Part shown: one piece after another, positions 1 through 8,632 of the stretch
Layout of the letters: the number at the start of each line of letters is the position of its first letter
How positions within the stretch are numbered: the stretch's first letter is position 1
NCBI RefSeq assembly: GCF_012275515.1
Contig: NZ_JAAZQL010000003.1
Span: forward strand, 502,833 to 566,832
DNA: 64,000 nucleotides
Source of the DNA: Novosphingobium sp. SG707
GTDB taxonomy: Bacteria; Pseudomonadota; Alphaproteobacteria; Sphingomonadales; Sphingomonadaceae
Direction of reading: 5' to 3'
The notes under the pieces: model-generated
What the model saw: the letters and a program-made list of their open reading frames with translations, nothing else
The model's database searches: none
What the model was told of the DNA's origin: nothing
Program-made: the position numbers and the translations under genes

Positions 1-1
1 C

Positions 2-1006
2 AAGCTCTCCTTCGATCCTTCCTCGGCCAAGCCCTATTTCGAGATCAACAAGGTGATGGAGGAGGGCGTTTTCTACGCCGCCAATCAGCTTTACGGGATC
101 AGCTTCAAACGCCGCACCGATCTGCCCGTCTATCAGGAGGATGTGCGCACCTACACCGTCTATGACAAGGACGGCAAGGAACTGGGCCTGTTCTATTGGG
201 ACCCGTGGAAGCGGGACAACAAGCAGGGCGGCGCATGGATGAGCAATTTCGTCGGCCAGTCGGGGATGATGGGCACCAAGCCGGTCATCTATAATGTCGA
301 GAATTTCGCCAAACCGGGGGCCGGAGAGCCGCTGCTGGTCAGTTTCGACGATGTGATCACCATGTTCCACGAGTTTGGCCACGCGCTGCACGGCCTGTTC
401 TCGGACCAATATTATCCCAGCATGTCGGGCGCCAACACGGCCCGCGATTTCGTCGAATTTCCCAGCCAGTTCAACGAGAACTGGGCCACCGACCCCAAGG
501 TTCTGGCCCATTATGCGCACCATTATCAGACCGGCGCGCCGATGCCCCCGGCCATGGTGGAAAAATTGAAAGACCTGCGCCGCATCGATCAGGGCTATGA
601 TCTGGGCGAGGTGGTGGCGGCCGCCATGCTGGATATGGACTGGCACGCGTTGCCTGCCGATGCGCCGCGTCAGGATGTCGATGCCTTCGAGGCCAAGGCG
701 CTGGCCGCCACGGGGCTGGACACCGCCCATGTTCCGCCGCGCTATCGCTCCAGCTATTTCCGCCACATCTGGGCCAATGACTATGCCAGCGCCTATTACG
801 CCTATCTGTGGACCCAGATGCTGGATCATGACGCCTATGACTGGTTCGTCCACCATGGCGGCCTGACCCGCGCCAATGGCGATCGTTTCCGCGCTTTGGT
901 GCTCTCGCGCGGGTCGTCGCTGGATTATGCGGCCATGTACAAGGGCTTCACCGGGCGCGATCCTTCGGTGACGCCGATGCTGCGCGCCAAGGGCCTGATC
1001 GACTGA
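2..1006 (+). CDS. M3 family metallopeptidase (peptidyl-dipeptidase Dcp/oligopeptidase type), 3' part
   Basis: This is the C-terminal third to half of a zinc oligopeptidase that cleaves short peptides or removes C-terminal dipeptides. The reading frame is open from base 2, so the gene begins before the window. The zinc motif HEFGH is encoded at about 368-382, and the downstream FVEFPSQF segment, which carries the third metal ligand Glu in M3 enzymes, follows at about 450. The C-terminal all-helical catalytic region is complete up to the TGA at 1004-1006. Dcp and oligopeptidase A share these motifs, so the exact subtype is inferred from overall likeness. A secreted M28 peptidase gene follows 32 bases later on the same strand, which suggests a peptide-degradation pair. 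Confidence 0.9.
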   Translation, partial: KLSFDPSSAKPYFEINKVMEEGVFYAANQLYGISFKRRTDLPVYQEDVRTYTVYDKDGKELGLFYWDPWKRDNKQGGAWMSNFVGQSGMMGTKPVIYNVENFAKPGAGEPLLVSFDDVITMFHEFGHALHGLFSDQYYPSMSGANTARDFVEFPSQFNENWATDPKVLAHYAHHYQTGAPMPPAMVEKLKDLRRIDQGYDLGEVVAAAMLDMDWHALPADAPRQDVDAFEAKALAATGLDTAHVPPRYRSSYFRHIWANDYASAYYAYLWTQMLDHDAYDWFVHHGGLTRANGDRFRALVLSRGSSLDYAAMYKGFTGRDPSVTPMLRAKGLID

Positions 1007-1038
1007 ACTTATCCCTCCCCCATCAGAAGGTTCAAGAC

Positions 1039-2697
1039 ATGAAATATTCGCCCCTGCTGGCCGTTTTTCTGCTGGGCGCGGCCGTGCCTGCCTTGGCGGC
1101 CGCCCCTGCTGCCAAAGTGCCCGCGATCAAGGTGCCGCCCATCGACGTGGCGCTGATGAAAGACACGGTCAAAACGCTTTCGGCCGACGATATGGAAGGG
1201 CGCGGCCCCTCCACCGCCGTTGAGCCCAAGGTGCTGGACGCGATCATTGCGCGGTTCAAGGCGGCGGGGCTGAAGCCCGGCGGCGAAAAGGGTGGCTGGC
1301 TGCAGACCGTGCCCACCGTCGAAATGACCGTGGCGCAAAGCAGCCCGCTGACCATCGGCGGCATCGGTTTTGTGCGGGGCAGCGATTTTGTCGCCACCAG
1401 TTTCCGCCATGTGCCCCATACCGAGATCAAGGACAGCGATCTGGTCTTTGTCGGCTATGGCATCAATGCGCCCGAATTGGGGTGGAATGATTACGCGGGC
1501 GTGGACATGCACGGCAAGGTGGCCGTGATCCTGATCAACGACCCCGATTATGCCGCCAAGGACGAGGTAGGCCTCTTCAAGGGCCGCCGCATGACCTATT
1601 ATGGGCGCTGGACCTATAAATATGAGGAAGCGGCCCGGCAGGGCGCGCGCGCGGCGTTGATCGTGCATGATACCTATCCGGCCGCCTATGGCTGGAATGT
1701 GGTGCAGTCGAGCTGGTCGGGTTCGGAATATTATGTGGCACGGCCCGACAATGCGATGGACCAGACCGAGGCCAATGGCTGGATCCAGATGGGCGTGGCG
1801 AAGAAGGTCTTTGCTGCGGCGGGCAAGGATTTTGCCGCCCTGTCCGAAGCGGCCAAGCAGAAGGGTTTTAAGGCCGTGCCGCTGGGGCTGAAGGCCAGCC
1901 TCTCGTTTGACAGCACGCTGCGCCGGTCCGAATCGCACAATGTCGTGGGCATCCAGAAGGGCCGCGTGAAGCCCGATGAGGTGGTGCTTTATTCGGCGCA
2001 TTGGGATCACCTGGGGCATTGCGAAAAGGACGCCAAGGGCGACGGCATCTGCAACGGCGCGGTCGACAATGCCACCGGGGTGGGCGCGCTGGTGGCGCTG
2101 GCCAAGGCCAATGTGAAGGCAGGCCCGGCGCGGCGCAGTCAGGTCTTCGTGGCGCTCACGCTGGAGGAATCGGGCCTGCTGGGCAGCGAATTCTATGGCC
2201 AGAACCCGCTCTATCCGCTGGCGAAAACGGTGGGCGGGGTGAATATGGACGCGCTGGCACCCATCGGGCGCGCGCGCAATTACGCGATGACGGGCGGCGA
2301 CAAATCTGACCTCACCGGCATTTTCCGCGCCGTGCTCAAGCAGGAAGGGTTGTATGAAAGCCCCGAGGATCATTCCGAACGCGGCCACTACTACCGCTCG
2401 GACCATTTCAGCCTCGCCAAGCGCGGCGTGCCCATGTTCGACATTGCGCGCGGGCAGGACCTGTTTGCCGGCGGCGCCAAGGCTGGTGCAACCGCCACCG
2501 AGGACTATGTCGAGCACCGCTATCACCAGCCCTCGGACGAATATTCGGACACGTGGGACTGGTCGGGCATCACGCAGGACGTGAAGGTCTTTTACAAACT
2601 GGGGCGCACTCTGGCCGATGGGACGATGTGGCCCAATTGGCATAAAACCGACGAGTTTCGCGGGGTGCGGGATGCGAGTTTGAAGGCGGGGAAGTAG
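1039..2697 (+). CDS. Secreted M28 family zinc aminopeptidase
   Basis: The 552-residue protein starts with a clear signal peptide (about residues 1-21, ending near an Ala-rich site), so it acts in the periplasm or outside the cell. A PA-like insert (about residues 110-270) precedes the M28 catalytic domain (about 290-540). Visible metal-site motifs are AHWDHLG, VDNATG, the catalytic EESG and a late YHQPSDE, which is the usual order for co-catalytic dizinc M28 aminopeptidases. It probably removes N-terminal amino acids from peptides. It follows the M3 peptidase gene on the same strand and may be co-transcribed with it. Downstream lies repeat copy A and then convergent rpmB. Confidence 0.9.
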   Translation: MKYSPLLAVFLLGAAVPALAAAPAAKVPAIKVPPIDVALMKDTVKTLSADDMEGRGPSTAVEPKVLDAIIARFKAAGLKPGGEKGGWLQTVPTVEMTVAQSSPLTIGGIGFVRGSDFVATSFRHVPHTEIKDSDLVFVGYGINAPELGWNDYAGVDMHGKVAVILINDPDYAAKDEVGLFKGRRMTYYGRWTYKYEEAARQGARAALIVHDTYPAAYGWNVVQSSWSGSEYYVARPDNAMDQTEANGWIQMGVAKKVFAAAGKDFAALSEAAKQKGFKAVPLGLKASLSFDSTLRRSESHNVVGIQKGRVKPDEVVLYSAHWDHLGHCEKDAKGDGICNGAVDNATGVGALVALAKANVKAGPARRSQVFVALTLEESGLLGSEFYGQNPLYPLAKTVGGVNMDALAPIGRARNYAMTGGDKSDLTGIFRAVLKQEGLYESPEDHSERGHYYRSDHFSLAKRGVPMFDIARGQDLFAGGAKAGATATEDYVEHRYHQPSDEYSDTWDWSGITQDVKVFYKLGRTLADGTMWPNWHKTDEFRGVRDASLKAGK

Positions 2698-2708
2698 GGG
2701 GTTTAAGC

Positions 2709-2968
2709 GGCCTCCGGCGGGCAAAGGGACTCGGTCCCTTTGCAATCCCGGTAATGGGGGTGTGGCCAGATCGCCGCGCCGTGCTGGATTGTTAAAGCCT
2801 GCGGCGCGGACAGTGATGCCTTTACCGCGCGGCAGGCTTTATTCCTGAAACGCTGCGTCTGATACTTGACGCCGAACCCTTGGCGCGACAAAGACAGTCA
2901 TGGGAGCGCGAGGGACCGACCGATTTGTCTCGACAAATCGGCCATCTGGAAAACCACCCCTCGCATCT
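2709..2968 (+). repeat. Modular intergenic repeat, copy A
   Basis: One of four related elements in the window (copies B 5576-5813, C 16899-17143, D 48211-48431). In this orientation it begins with GCCTCCGGCGGGCAAAGGG and a short hairpin closing on CCCTTTG. A central inverted repeat built on GCCTGCGGCGCGG and its complement follows, then a conserved ACAAAGACAGT block, then a distal GAGGG/CCCTC stem. In this copy the distal loop carries a further perfect hairpin, 9-base arms at 2920-2928 and 2933-2941 around CTCG. It sits between the convergent M28 peptidase and rpmB genes. Confidence 0.85.
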
Positions 2969-2995
2969 TCAACCTTCCTTCAAATTCCAGACACG

Positions 2996-3031
2996 AAAAA
3001 GCCCGGCGGAGAATCCCCCACCGGGCTTTTT
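2996..3031 (-). terminator. Rho-independent terminator of rpmB
   Basis: Perfect 11-base arms AAAAAGCCCGG (2996-3006) and CCGGGCTTTTT (3021-3031) flank a 14-base loop. Read on the minus strand, the stem is followed by a run of T and lies 22 bases past the rpmB stop. The symmetry would let it work in both directions. Confidence 0.85.
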
Positions 3032-3052
3032 CACATCAACCCAACGGGCCGA

Positions 3053-3343
3053 TTAAGCGGCGACAGCGGCCTTCTTGGCCAGCTCGCGCTTCACCTTGAC
3101 GGCGCGGGGGCTGAGCTTGTCGTCGGAGCTCTTGAGCAGCCAGTTGTCGAGGCCGCCCACGTGTTCCACCGAGCGGAGGCCGTGGGTCGAGACGCGGAAC
3201 TTGAAGCTGCGGTCAAGACCTTCCGACAGAAGCGTAACGTTCTGCAGGTTGGGCAGGAACACGCGCTTGGTCTTGTTGTTGGCGTGGCTGACGTTGTGGC
3301 CGACCTGGCGGCCTTTGCCAGTCAGTTCGCAAATACGGGACAT
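3053..3343 (-). CDS. rpmB: 50S ribosomal protein L28
   Basis: A 96-residue basic protein beginning [11 protein letters not shown], the standard start of bacterial L28, with the conserved [11 protein letters not shown] segment after it. It belongs to the large ribosomal subunit. The frame extends 13 codons further upstream, but the ATG at 3343 gives the family N-terminus, so it is chosen. A strong terminator follows the gene. The upstream neighbour is divergent tadA, so rpmB appears to be transcribed alone. Confidence 0.97.
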   Translation of the reverse strand: MSRICELTGKGRQVGHNVSHANNKTKRVFLPNLQNVTLLSEGLDRSFKFRVSTHGLRSVEHVGGLDNWLLKSSDDKLSPRAVKVKRELAKKAAVAA

Positions 3344-3469
3344 GGGTGCTACTCGCTTAAGAAAGAATCCGATGACCCGCATAAAAGGCGGGTGAGGGGG
3401 CGCGCATAACGATTCGTGTGGAAAAGGTCAAGTTGCCTTGGACCTTTCGCTGCGCTAGCCCTTGTCTTT

Positions 3470-3925
3470 ATGACGCGATGGCCACTTCCCGCCCCGATGC
3501 GCCGGGCTTTTGACGAGGCGCGGGCGGCGGCCGGCGCCGGAGAAGTGCCGATTGGCGCGGTCATCGTCAAGGATGGCGTGATTATTTCATCCGCGCATAA
3601 CCTGCCGCGCACCCGGTGCGACCCCACTGCCCATGCCGAGGTGCTGGCGATTCGCAAGGCGGCGCGGGCGCTGGGCAATGAACGACTCGATGGCTGCGAT
3701 CTTTGGGTCTCTCTGGAGCCCTGCGCGATGTGTGCGGGCGCGATCGTCCATGCGCGCATCGCCCGCCTCTATTATGCCGCCAGCGATCCCAAGGGCGGCG
3801 CTGTGGCCCATGGCGGGCGGATCTTTGACCAGTCCACCTGCCTGCACCGCCCCGAGATCTATTCCGGCATGGGCGAGGACGAGGCGGCGCAGATGCTGCG
3901 GGATTTCTTTGCGGCCCGCCGTTAA
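3470..3925 (+). CDS. tadA: tRNA-specific adenosine deaminase TadA
   Basis: The enzyme converts adenosine 34 to inosine in the anticodon of tRNA-Arg(ACG). The cytidine-deaminase zinc fold is shown by HAEV, with the catalytic Glu, and PCAMC, with the two zinc-binding Cys, in an otherwise full-length protein of 151 residues. The frame reaches back to 3416, but the ATG at 3470 fits the family length better. The ATG at 3497 is a possible shorter start. Its TAA (3923-3925) overlaps the stop of the convergent RNase T2 gene, so the two coding regions share bases 3922-3925. Confidence 0.95.
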   Translation: MTRWPLPAPMRRAFDEARAAAGAGEVPIGAVIVKDGVIISSAHNLPRTRCDPTAHAEVLAIRKAARALGNERLDGCDLWVSLEPCAMCAGAIVHARIARLYYAASDPKGGAVAHGGRIFDQSTCLHRPEIYSGMGEDEAAQMLRDFFAARR

Positions 3926-4686
3926 GCGGGTTTGCGCAGCGTCGGGATGATGAACAAGTCGCTGCTCGACGGCGCTGGGCAGGCCTTGGGCACAAAGCTG
4001 CCCTTGTCGATGCCCTTGGGTTCAAAGCACAGGTGGACCTGTTTCAGCCACACTTTGCCCGAGCCGTCGGCGGCGGGCATGGTCTGGACCTGAATGGCCT
4101 TTTCATTGTCCTTGAACATCGGATTGGCGTCCACAAAGGCATGGACCACCGCGTCCGACACCATCCGCCCGTCCTTGGCCAGCTTGTAGAGGTCGGGCTT
4201 TTTCAGCTTGGCATAAAGCCGCGCCACGCTTTGCCAATAGGCGCCGCCGCTGGTCCAGGGGCCACAGGCGCCGTGCTTTTTCCACTCATGCATCTGCGTT
4301 GCGGCCGAGGGCATGATGCAAAGATGCTTCTGCAATTGCGGCAGGGTGGGCGCGGGGGCCTTGGTCGCGCACCATTGCGGCCAGTTGGTCCCATCTGTTT
4401 CGCCCCAGAGGCCATGGACGACGAGGCCGAAGGGCGGCTTGTCCTGACCGCATTGCAGCTTGTCGCCCGGATCCTTCAGCGGCCCTTTCAGACCCGCGCA
4501 ATAGGACGGGGTCCAGCTCATCACGAAGCTGTAGACATTGATCGGGTGCTTTGCGACGGGCTTGACCGGCTCGGCGGCGGGGCGCGAGATTTTGGGCAAG
4601 GCGTCCACCTGCGCGGCCACGCATTGCTGCGCCATGGCCTGTGCAGGGATCAGCGAAAGGGCAAGCGTGGTCAGGATCAGACGCAT
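3922..4686 (-). CDS. Secreted ribonuclease T2 family protein
   Basis: The 254-residue protein has a signal peptide (about 1-20) and both T2 catalytic segments: VHGLWG, with His91, and HEWKKHG, with His133, Glu134 and His138. It should therefore be an active periplasmic or secreted RNase that cuts RNA through a 2',3'-cyclic phosphate. Several Cys suggest disulfides. Its ATG (4684-4686) directly abuts the nadC stop (4687-4689), so the two are almost certainly co-transcribed with nadC first. The link is unexplained unless both serve nucleotide salvage. Only the mature N-terminal 30 or so residues are low-complexity. Confidence 0.9.
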   Translation of the reverse strand: MRLILTTLALSLIPAQAMAQQCVAAQVDALPKISRPAAEPVKPVAKHPINVYSFVMSWTPSYCAGLKGPLKDPGDKLQCGQDKPPFGLVVHGLWGETDGTNWPQWCATKAPAPTLPQLQKHLCIMPSAATQMHEWKKHGACGPWTSGGAYWQSVARLYAKLKKPDLYKLAKDGRMVSDAVVHAFVDANPMFKDNEKAIQVQTMPAADGSGKVWLKQVHLCFEPKGIDKGSFVPKACPAPSSSDLFIIPTLRKPA

Positions 4687-5562
4687 TTACACCTCCTCAA
4701 AATCAAGGCCGATGTCGGCGGCAGGCGCGCTTTGCGTCAGGCGGCCCACCGAGACGTAATCCACGCCCGAAGCGGCAATCGCCCCGATCGTGTCGAGCCG
4801 CACCCCGCCGCTGGCCTCGCAAGGCGCGCGGCCGGAAACCTGCTCCACCGCGCGCGCCAGCATCTCGGGCCCCATATTGTCGAGCAGCAGATGGGTCGCG
4901 CCCGCCTCCAGCGCCGGTTCGATCTGGTCGAGGTGATCGACCTCGCAGATGATGTTGGCGATGCCCGCCGCCTTGGCGCGGGCCACGGCAGGACCGACCC
5001 CGCCCGCAATCGCGACATGGTTGTCCTTGATCATCGCCGCGTCCCACAGGCCCATGCGGTGATTGGTGGCCCCGCCCATGCGCGTCGCGTATTTTTCCAG
5101 CACGCGCAGGCCCGGAATCGTCTTGCGCGTGTCGAGCAGGGTCGCGCCCGCATTCCCCATCGCGTCGACATAGTCCCGCGTCATCGTGGCGATGCCTGAC
5201 AAATGCTGCACCGTGTTCAGAGCGCTGCGCTCGGCCGTCAGCAGCGCCCGGCCCATGCCGGTGATGCGCATCAGATGGGTGCCCGGCGCCACGCGGTCGC
5301 CGTCCTGCACCAGCAGTTCGATTTCGGCATCGGGGTCGAGATGGCGGAAAAACGCCGCCGCAATCGGCAGGCCCGCCACGGTGATCGCATCGCGGCTGTC
5401 CATCACGCCGATAAAGCGCGCGTCAGCCGGAATCACGCTCTCGCTGGTCACATCATGCCCGCCGCCGGGCCAGCCTTCGCCAAGATCCTCGGCGAGGGTG
5501 GAGTGGATGAAGGCGGCCAGATCAAAGCCGGTCAGTGCGAAGCCTTGGTGCGTGAAGGTCAT
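4687..5562 (-). CDS. nadC: Nicotinate-nucleotide diphosphorylase (carboxylating)
   Basis: This enzyme converts quinolinate and phosphoribosyl pyrophosphate to nicotinate mononucleotide in de novo NAD synthesis. The 291-residue length is normal. Diagnostic stretches are LDTRKTIPGLR followed by GGATNHR, which carry the phosphate- and quinolinate-binding Arg and Lys residues, and the AMIKDNH segment of the barrel. nadA and nadB are not adjacent in the window. It is the first gene of a two-gene unit with the RNase T2 gene, and the distal end of repeat copy B lies directly upstream of its start. Confidence 0.96.
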   Translation of the reverse strand: MTFTHQGFALTGFDLAAFIHSTLAEDLGEGWPGGGHDVTSESVIPADARFIGVMDSRDAITVAGLPIAAAFFRHLDPDAEIELLVQDGDRVAPGTHLMRITGMGRALLTAERSALNTVQHLSGIATMTRDYVDAMGNAGATLLDTRKTIPGLRVLEKYATRMGGATNHRMGLWDAAMIKDNHVAIAGGVGPAVARAKAAGIANIICEVDHLDQIEPALEAGATHLLLDNMGPEMLARAVEQVSGRAPCEASGGVRLDTIGAIAASGVDYVSVGRLTQSAPAADIGLDFEEV

Positions 5563-5575
5563 AAAGGGGCTATAG

Positions 5576-5813
5576 AAGATGGATGATGCGAGGGTCTAGA
5601 CCCTCGCGCTCCCTTTACTGTCTTTGTTGTGCGATAGGGGCAGCGTTGGGTATCGGACGCGCCGTTTCAGGAATAAAGCCTGCGGCGCGGCAAAGGCATC
5701 GCTATCCGCGCCGCAGGCCTTAAACAGCAACCCCAAGCACTCCTTGGCCAACCAAGCGCCACCCCATTACCGGGATTGCAAAGGGACCGAGTCCCTTTGC
5801 CCGCCGGAGGCAA
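5576..5813 (-). repeat. Modular intergenic repeat, copy B
   Basis: Same element as copy A but inverted: the CCTCCGGCGGGCAAAGGG end lies near 5810 and the distal end near 5580. The distal stem is a perfect 20-base palindrome at 5588-5607 centred on TCTAGA. The central inverted repeat on GCCTGCGGCGCGG and the ACAAAGACAGT block are both intact. It separates the LytTR regulator gene from nadC, both on the minus strand, so it may be transcribed as the regulator's 3' end. Confidence 0.85.
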
Positions 5814-5833
5814 AACCCCTTAAAACCCATCAA

Positions 5834-6634
5834 TCAATGCACAAACCGCGCCACCACATCCCGGTAAGAGCGCGACACCTTCACATCGGCCCCGGATTCC
5901 AGCACGAGGAAACACTCCCCATTGGTATGGGGCTTCACCTGCCGGACCAAGTTCAAATTCACGATCCACGAGCGATGCACCCGCTGAAACACGCGCGGGT
6001 CGAGGCGGCGTTCGAGGTCTTTCATCGTTTCGCGCAGGATCATCGAATTGTCGGCGGTATAGATGACCATATAATCGCCCGCGGCCTCGATGCGCTCGAT
6101 CGTGTCCACATCAACGCGGAAGATCTGGCCGCGATCCTTGATGTTGAGCAGCTTTTCATAGCGGTCCGCGCCGGTATCGACGGGTTCATCCTCCATGGCG
6201 TCCATCGCATCGGGCGCCACTTCGGCCAGCACGTTTTTCAGCTTCTCGGCCTCTTCGGATGCCCGCTTGTCGGCCAGACGCTGGCGCACCCGGTCGAGCG
6301 TATCGGCCAGGCGATCCTCATCCACCGGCTTCATCAGATAGTTCACCGCATTGGCCTCGAACGCGCGCACGGCATGTTCCTGATAGGCGGTGACGAAAAC
6401 GAAGAGCGGCGGTTCGATTTCCATCACGCCCTTGACCACGGCAAAGCCGTCGAAGCCGGGCATCTGGATGTCGAGGAAAACGAGGTCGGGCTTTTCGGTC
6501 TTGATCTTGCGGATCGCCTCACGGCCATTGTTGCAGGTGTCGATGATTTCCACATCGGGAAATTTCTGAAGCCGCAGTTGCAGGCCCTGGATGGCCAGCT
6601 TTTCGTCATCGACGAGAATAGTGCGGATGGTCAT
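5834..6634 (-). CDS. LytTR family response regulator
   Basis: A 266-residue two-domain regulator. The receiver domain (about 1-120) has the acidic pair at residues 9-10, the phospho-acceptor Asp55 in FLDIQMPG and the conserved Lys in MKPVDEDR. A linker leads to a LytTR DNA-binding domain (about 165-266) with the typical ending of the RVHRSWIVNL type. The ATG at 6634 places the receiver fold at the N-terminus; the frame continues upstream to 6700 without useful sequence. It lies 62 bases after the LytS-like kinase gene and is its likely partner. Target genes cannot be told from the window. Confidence 0.9.
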   Translation of the reverse strand: MTIRTILVDDEKLAIQGLQLRLQKFPDVEIIDTCNNGREAIRKIKTEKPDLVFLDIQMPGFDGFAVVKGVMEIEPPLFVFVTAYQEHAVRAFEANAVNYLMKPVDEDRLADTLDRVRQRLADKRASEEAEKLKNVLAEVAPDAMDAMEDEPVDTGADRYEKLLNIKDRGQIFRVDVDTIERIEAAGDYMVIYTADNSMILRETMKDLERRLDPRVFQRVHRSWIVNLNLVRQVKPHTNGECFLVLESGADVKVSRSYRDVVARFVH

Positions 6635-6696
6635 GCAATGGGATCCTGCCTGTTGCCGCATTTTGCGGATCTGGAGTCGTTGTAACTCCTTTTCCT

Positions 6697-7857
6697 TCAC
6701 ACCGCCAAGGCTGAACGTGGGGTGACCGATGCGGGCGCACTCGACGACTGGCGCTTTTCGAACGGTATTTCGATGGTAACGGCAAATCCGCCCTCGGGCG
6801 GCTCGTACATGTCGAAACGGTGATTGGGGCCATAGGCCTGCATCAGACGGTCGCGGATATTGGCAAGGCCCACCCCGGTCGAGACCTGTTCGCGCCCGTC
6901 ATAGGTGATGCCGCTGGACCGGTTTTCGGCATTTTGCGCGGTCATGCCCGGCCCGGTGTCGGACACGGTAATACGCAGATTTTGCCCCAGCAGGCCCGCC
7001 GCAATGGTGATTTCCGCGCCCGATTCCTGCGGGCTGACGGCATATTTGATCGCGTTTTCGACCAAAGGCTGCAGCAGCAGCGAGGGCAGCAGCCCTTCCT
7101 TGCAGGCCTCGTCAATGCGGAAGGTGGTGCGCAGCCTTTCCTCAAACCGCATCCGCTCGATATCGAGATAGAGTTTGAGCGTTTCCACCTCCTGCGCCAC
7201 GGTCACGCGGCCCGTGGGCGGGTTGATCAGCGTATAGCGCAGGAAAGAAGACAGGCGCGTTAGCATCGCATTGGCCTGATCGGTCTGTTTAAGCAGGACC
7301 AGCGTGGAGATCGAATTGAGCGTATTGAACAGGAAATGCGGATTGAGCTGATAGCGCAGCATGGCCAGTTGCGCGCTGGTCGCCTGATTCTCCAGCCTTA
7401 GGAGCTGATCATTCTGCTCCTCGATCCGCAGGAAAAAGTTGATCGCGTAATAGAGCGCCGACCAGGCGCCCAGCAGCGTGGCGTCGAGATAAAACACGCC
7501 GATGAACAATTGCGCGAAACTGGCGATGCTGTCGGGCCGATAGAGCGCGATCACCCAGCCATCCATGAAGGCATAGAGCGACACCGCAAAAGGCAGTACC
7601 ACCATCGTCACGCCCCATGTCAGCAAGGGGCGCTGGCCGATCAGTTGATGATAGACCACCGCCAGCAGGAGCGAGATCGAAAAGCCCGTGATCGTGGCGA
7701 TCAGCACCAGCACCAGAAAGCTGGCCGGCTGGTTGTTGGCCAGGCTGGACATGGCGCGCAGGAGCATCGCACCCGACCAGCCCAGCATCTGCAATCGCCA
7801 GAACGCCTTGTTCTTGTTGGCAAAAAAGGGTGAGGGGCGAAAGGGAAGCACGGCCAT
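6697..7857 (-). CDS. LytS/YehU-type sensor histidine kinase
   Basis: The 386-residue membrane kinase has about four transmembrane segments in residues 20-145, then a His_kinase domain of the LytS/YehU class with the phospho-acceptor His174 in LRYQLNPHFLFNT. A C-terminal ATP-binding domain follows, with NAIKYAV (N box) and DTGPGM (G1 box). There is no large periplasmic loop, so sensing probably involves the membrane segments. Kinase and regulator genes run in the same direction with the kinase first, consistent with a dedicated two-component system. Confidence 0.9.
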   Translation of the reverse strand: MAVLPFRPSPFFANKNKAFWRLQMLGWSGAMLLRAMSSLANNQPASFLVLVLIATITGFSISLLLAVVYHQLIGQRPLLTWGVTMVVLPFAVSLYAFMDGWVIALYRPDSIASFAQLFIGVFYLDATLLGAWSALYYAINFFLRIEEQNDQLLRLENQATSAQLAMLRYQLNPHFLFNTLNSISTLVLLKQTDQANAMLTRLSSFLRYTLINPPTGRVTVAQEVETLKLYLDIERMRFEERLRTTFRIDEACKEGLLPSLLLQPLVENAIKYAVSPQESGAEITIAAGLLGQNLRITVSDTGPGMTAQNAENRSSGITYDGREQVSTGVGLANIRDRLMQAYGPNHRFDMYEPPEGGFAVTIEIPFEKRQSSSAPASVTPRSALAV

Positions 7858-7906
7858 GATGCGCTTTTATCGCAGAAGCCGTGCGCCGGGGGAAGAGGCT
7901 AAGGCA

Positions 7907-8611
7907 TCAACCCTTGATGGCGGCGGCCAAGGCGTCATAGCCCACCGCCCCGCCAAGGATCTTGCCGCCCGCGATCCAGCTTGGCGTGCCGCCAAGGCCA
8001 AGATGGCGGGCAAGGGCCAGATTGGCCTCGATTTCGGCCTGCGTGGCCGGATCGGCCACCACCTTTTGCGCGGCGGCCATGTCCAGCGCGGCGCTCTGTG
8101 CGGCGGCCGCGATGGTTTGGGCATTGGGGCGCCCGGCGGCAAACATCGCCTTGTGGAAGGCGGCAAATTTGCCCTGTTTGGCCGCGGCCAGCGCCATCTT
8201 GGCGGCATCCACGCTTTCAGGCGTGAGGATCGGCAATTGGCGGATCACCACCTGCGCCTGCGGATCGGCGGCGACGAGCTTGGCCACGTCCTCCTCGCTG
8301 GCCCGGCAATAGCCGCAGGCGTAATCCATGAATTCGACCAGCACATGGCTGCCCTGCGGATTGCCGATCACCGCGCCGGGAAAGGGCTTCAATGCCTGCG
8401 GGGCCACCTGCGCCAGTTGCTTTTCCGCCTCGCCCGATTTCAGCTTTTCGGCCGCCTCGCTCAGGATTTCGGGGCGTTCGAGCAGAGCCTCGCGCACCGC
8501 CTTGACCTGTCCGGCATGGCCAAAGGGCAGCATCGGGGCAAGAGTTGCGCCCACCAGACCGCCCGCCAGTCCGAACAGCGAGGCAAGAACAATGGTGCGA
8601 AACTGAGACAT
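7907..8611 (-). CDS. DsbA family thiol-disulfide protein
   Basis: A 234-residue exported protein with an N-terminal hydrophobic segment (about 6-28) serving as signal or anchor. A helical region (about 35-70) precedes a thioredoxin-fold DsbA-like domain whose active site is C99-GY-C102 in DYACGYCR. This matches the Com1/DsbA group of periplasmic oxidoreductases, although oxidase versus isomerase activity cannot be read from sequence. The ATG at 8611 is preceded by a good AAGGA site. The longer frame to 8665 would run into a hairpin. The upstream M48 protease gene is on the same strand with two strong hairpins in the gap. Confidence 0.88.
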   Translation of the reverse strand: MSQFRTIVLASLFGLAGGLVGATLAPMLPFGHAGQVKAVREALLERPEILSEAAEKLKSGEAEKQLAQVAPQALKPFPGAVIGNPQGSHVLVEFMDYACGYCRASEEDVAKLVAADPQAQVVIRQLPILTPESVDAAKMALAAAKQGKFAAFHKAMFAAGRPNAQTIAAAAQSAALDMAAAQKVVADPATQAEIEANLALARHLGLGGTPSWIAGGKILGGAVGYDALAAAIKG

Positions 8612-8632
8612 GGAATTTCCTTTATGCTGTTT

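Larger units (their letters stand above)
2698..3052. other. Intergenic stretch holding repeat copy A and the rpmB terminator
   Basis: There is no credible gene in these 355 bases. The left part is repeat copy A (2709-2968) and the right part is the rpmB terminator hairpin. Short open frames here read the repeat itself and also turn up at other repeat copies, so they are not taken as genes. Confidence 0.8.

Noticed and set aside
1009..2745. Minus-strand open frame of 578 codons opposite the M28 peptidase
   Set aside because: Shadow of a gene with signal peptide and complete metal motifs on the plus strand.
2703..2891. Short minus-strand ORF in repeat copy A, with a similar reading from copy B at 5624
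   Set aside because: The shared peptide (RDCKGTESLCPPEA) arises because the repeat DNA is shared. There is no start signal and the other two copies do not keep the frame.
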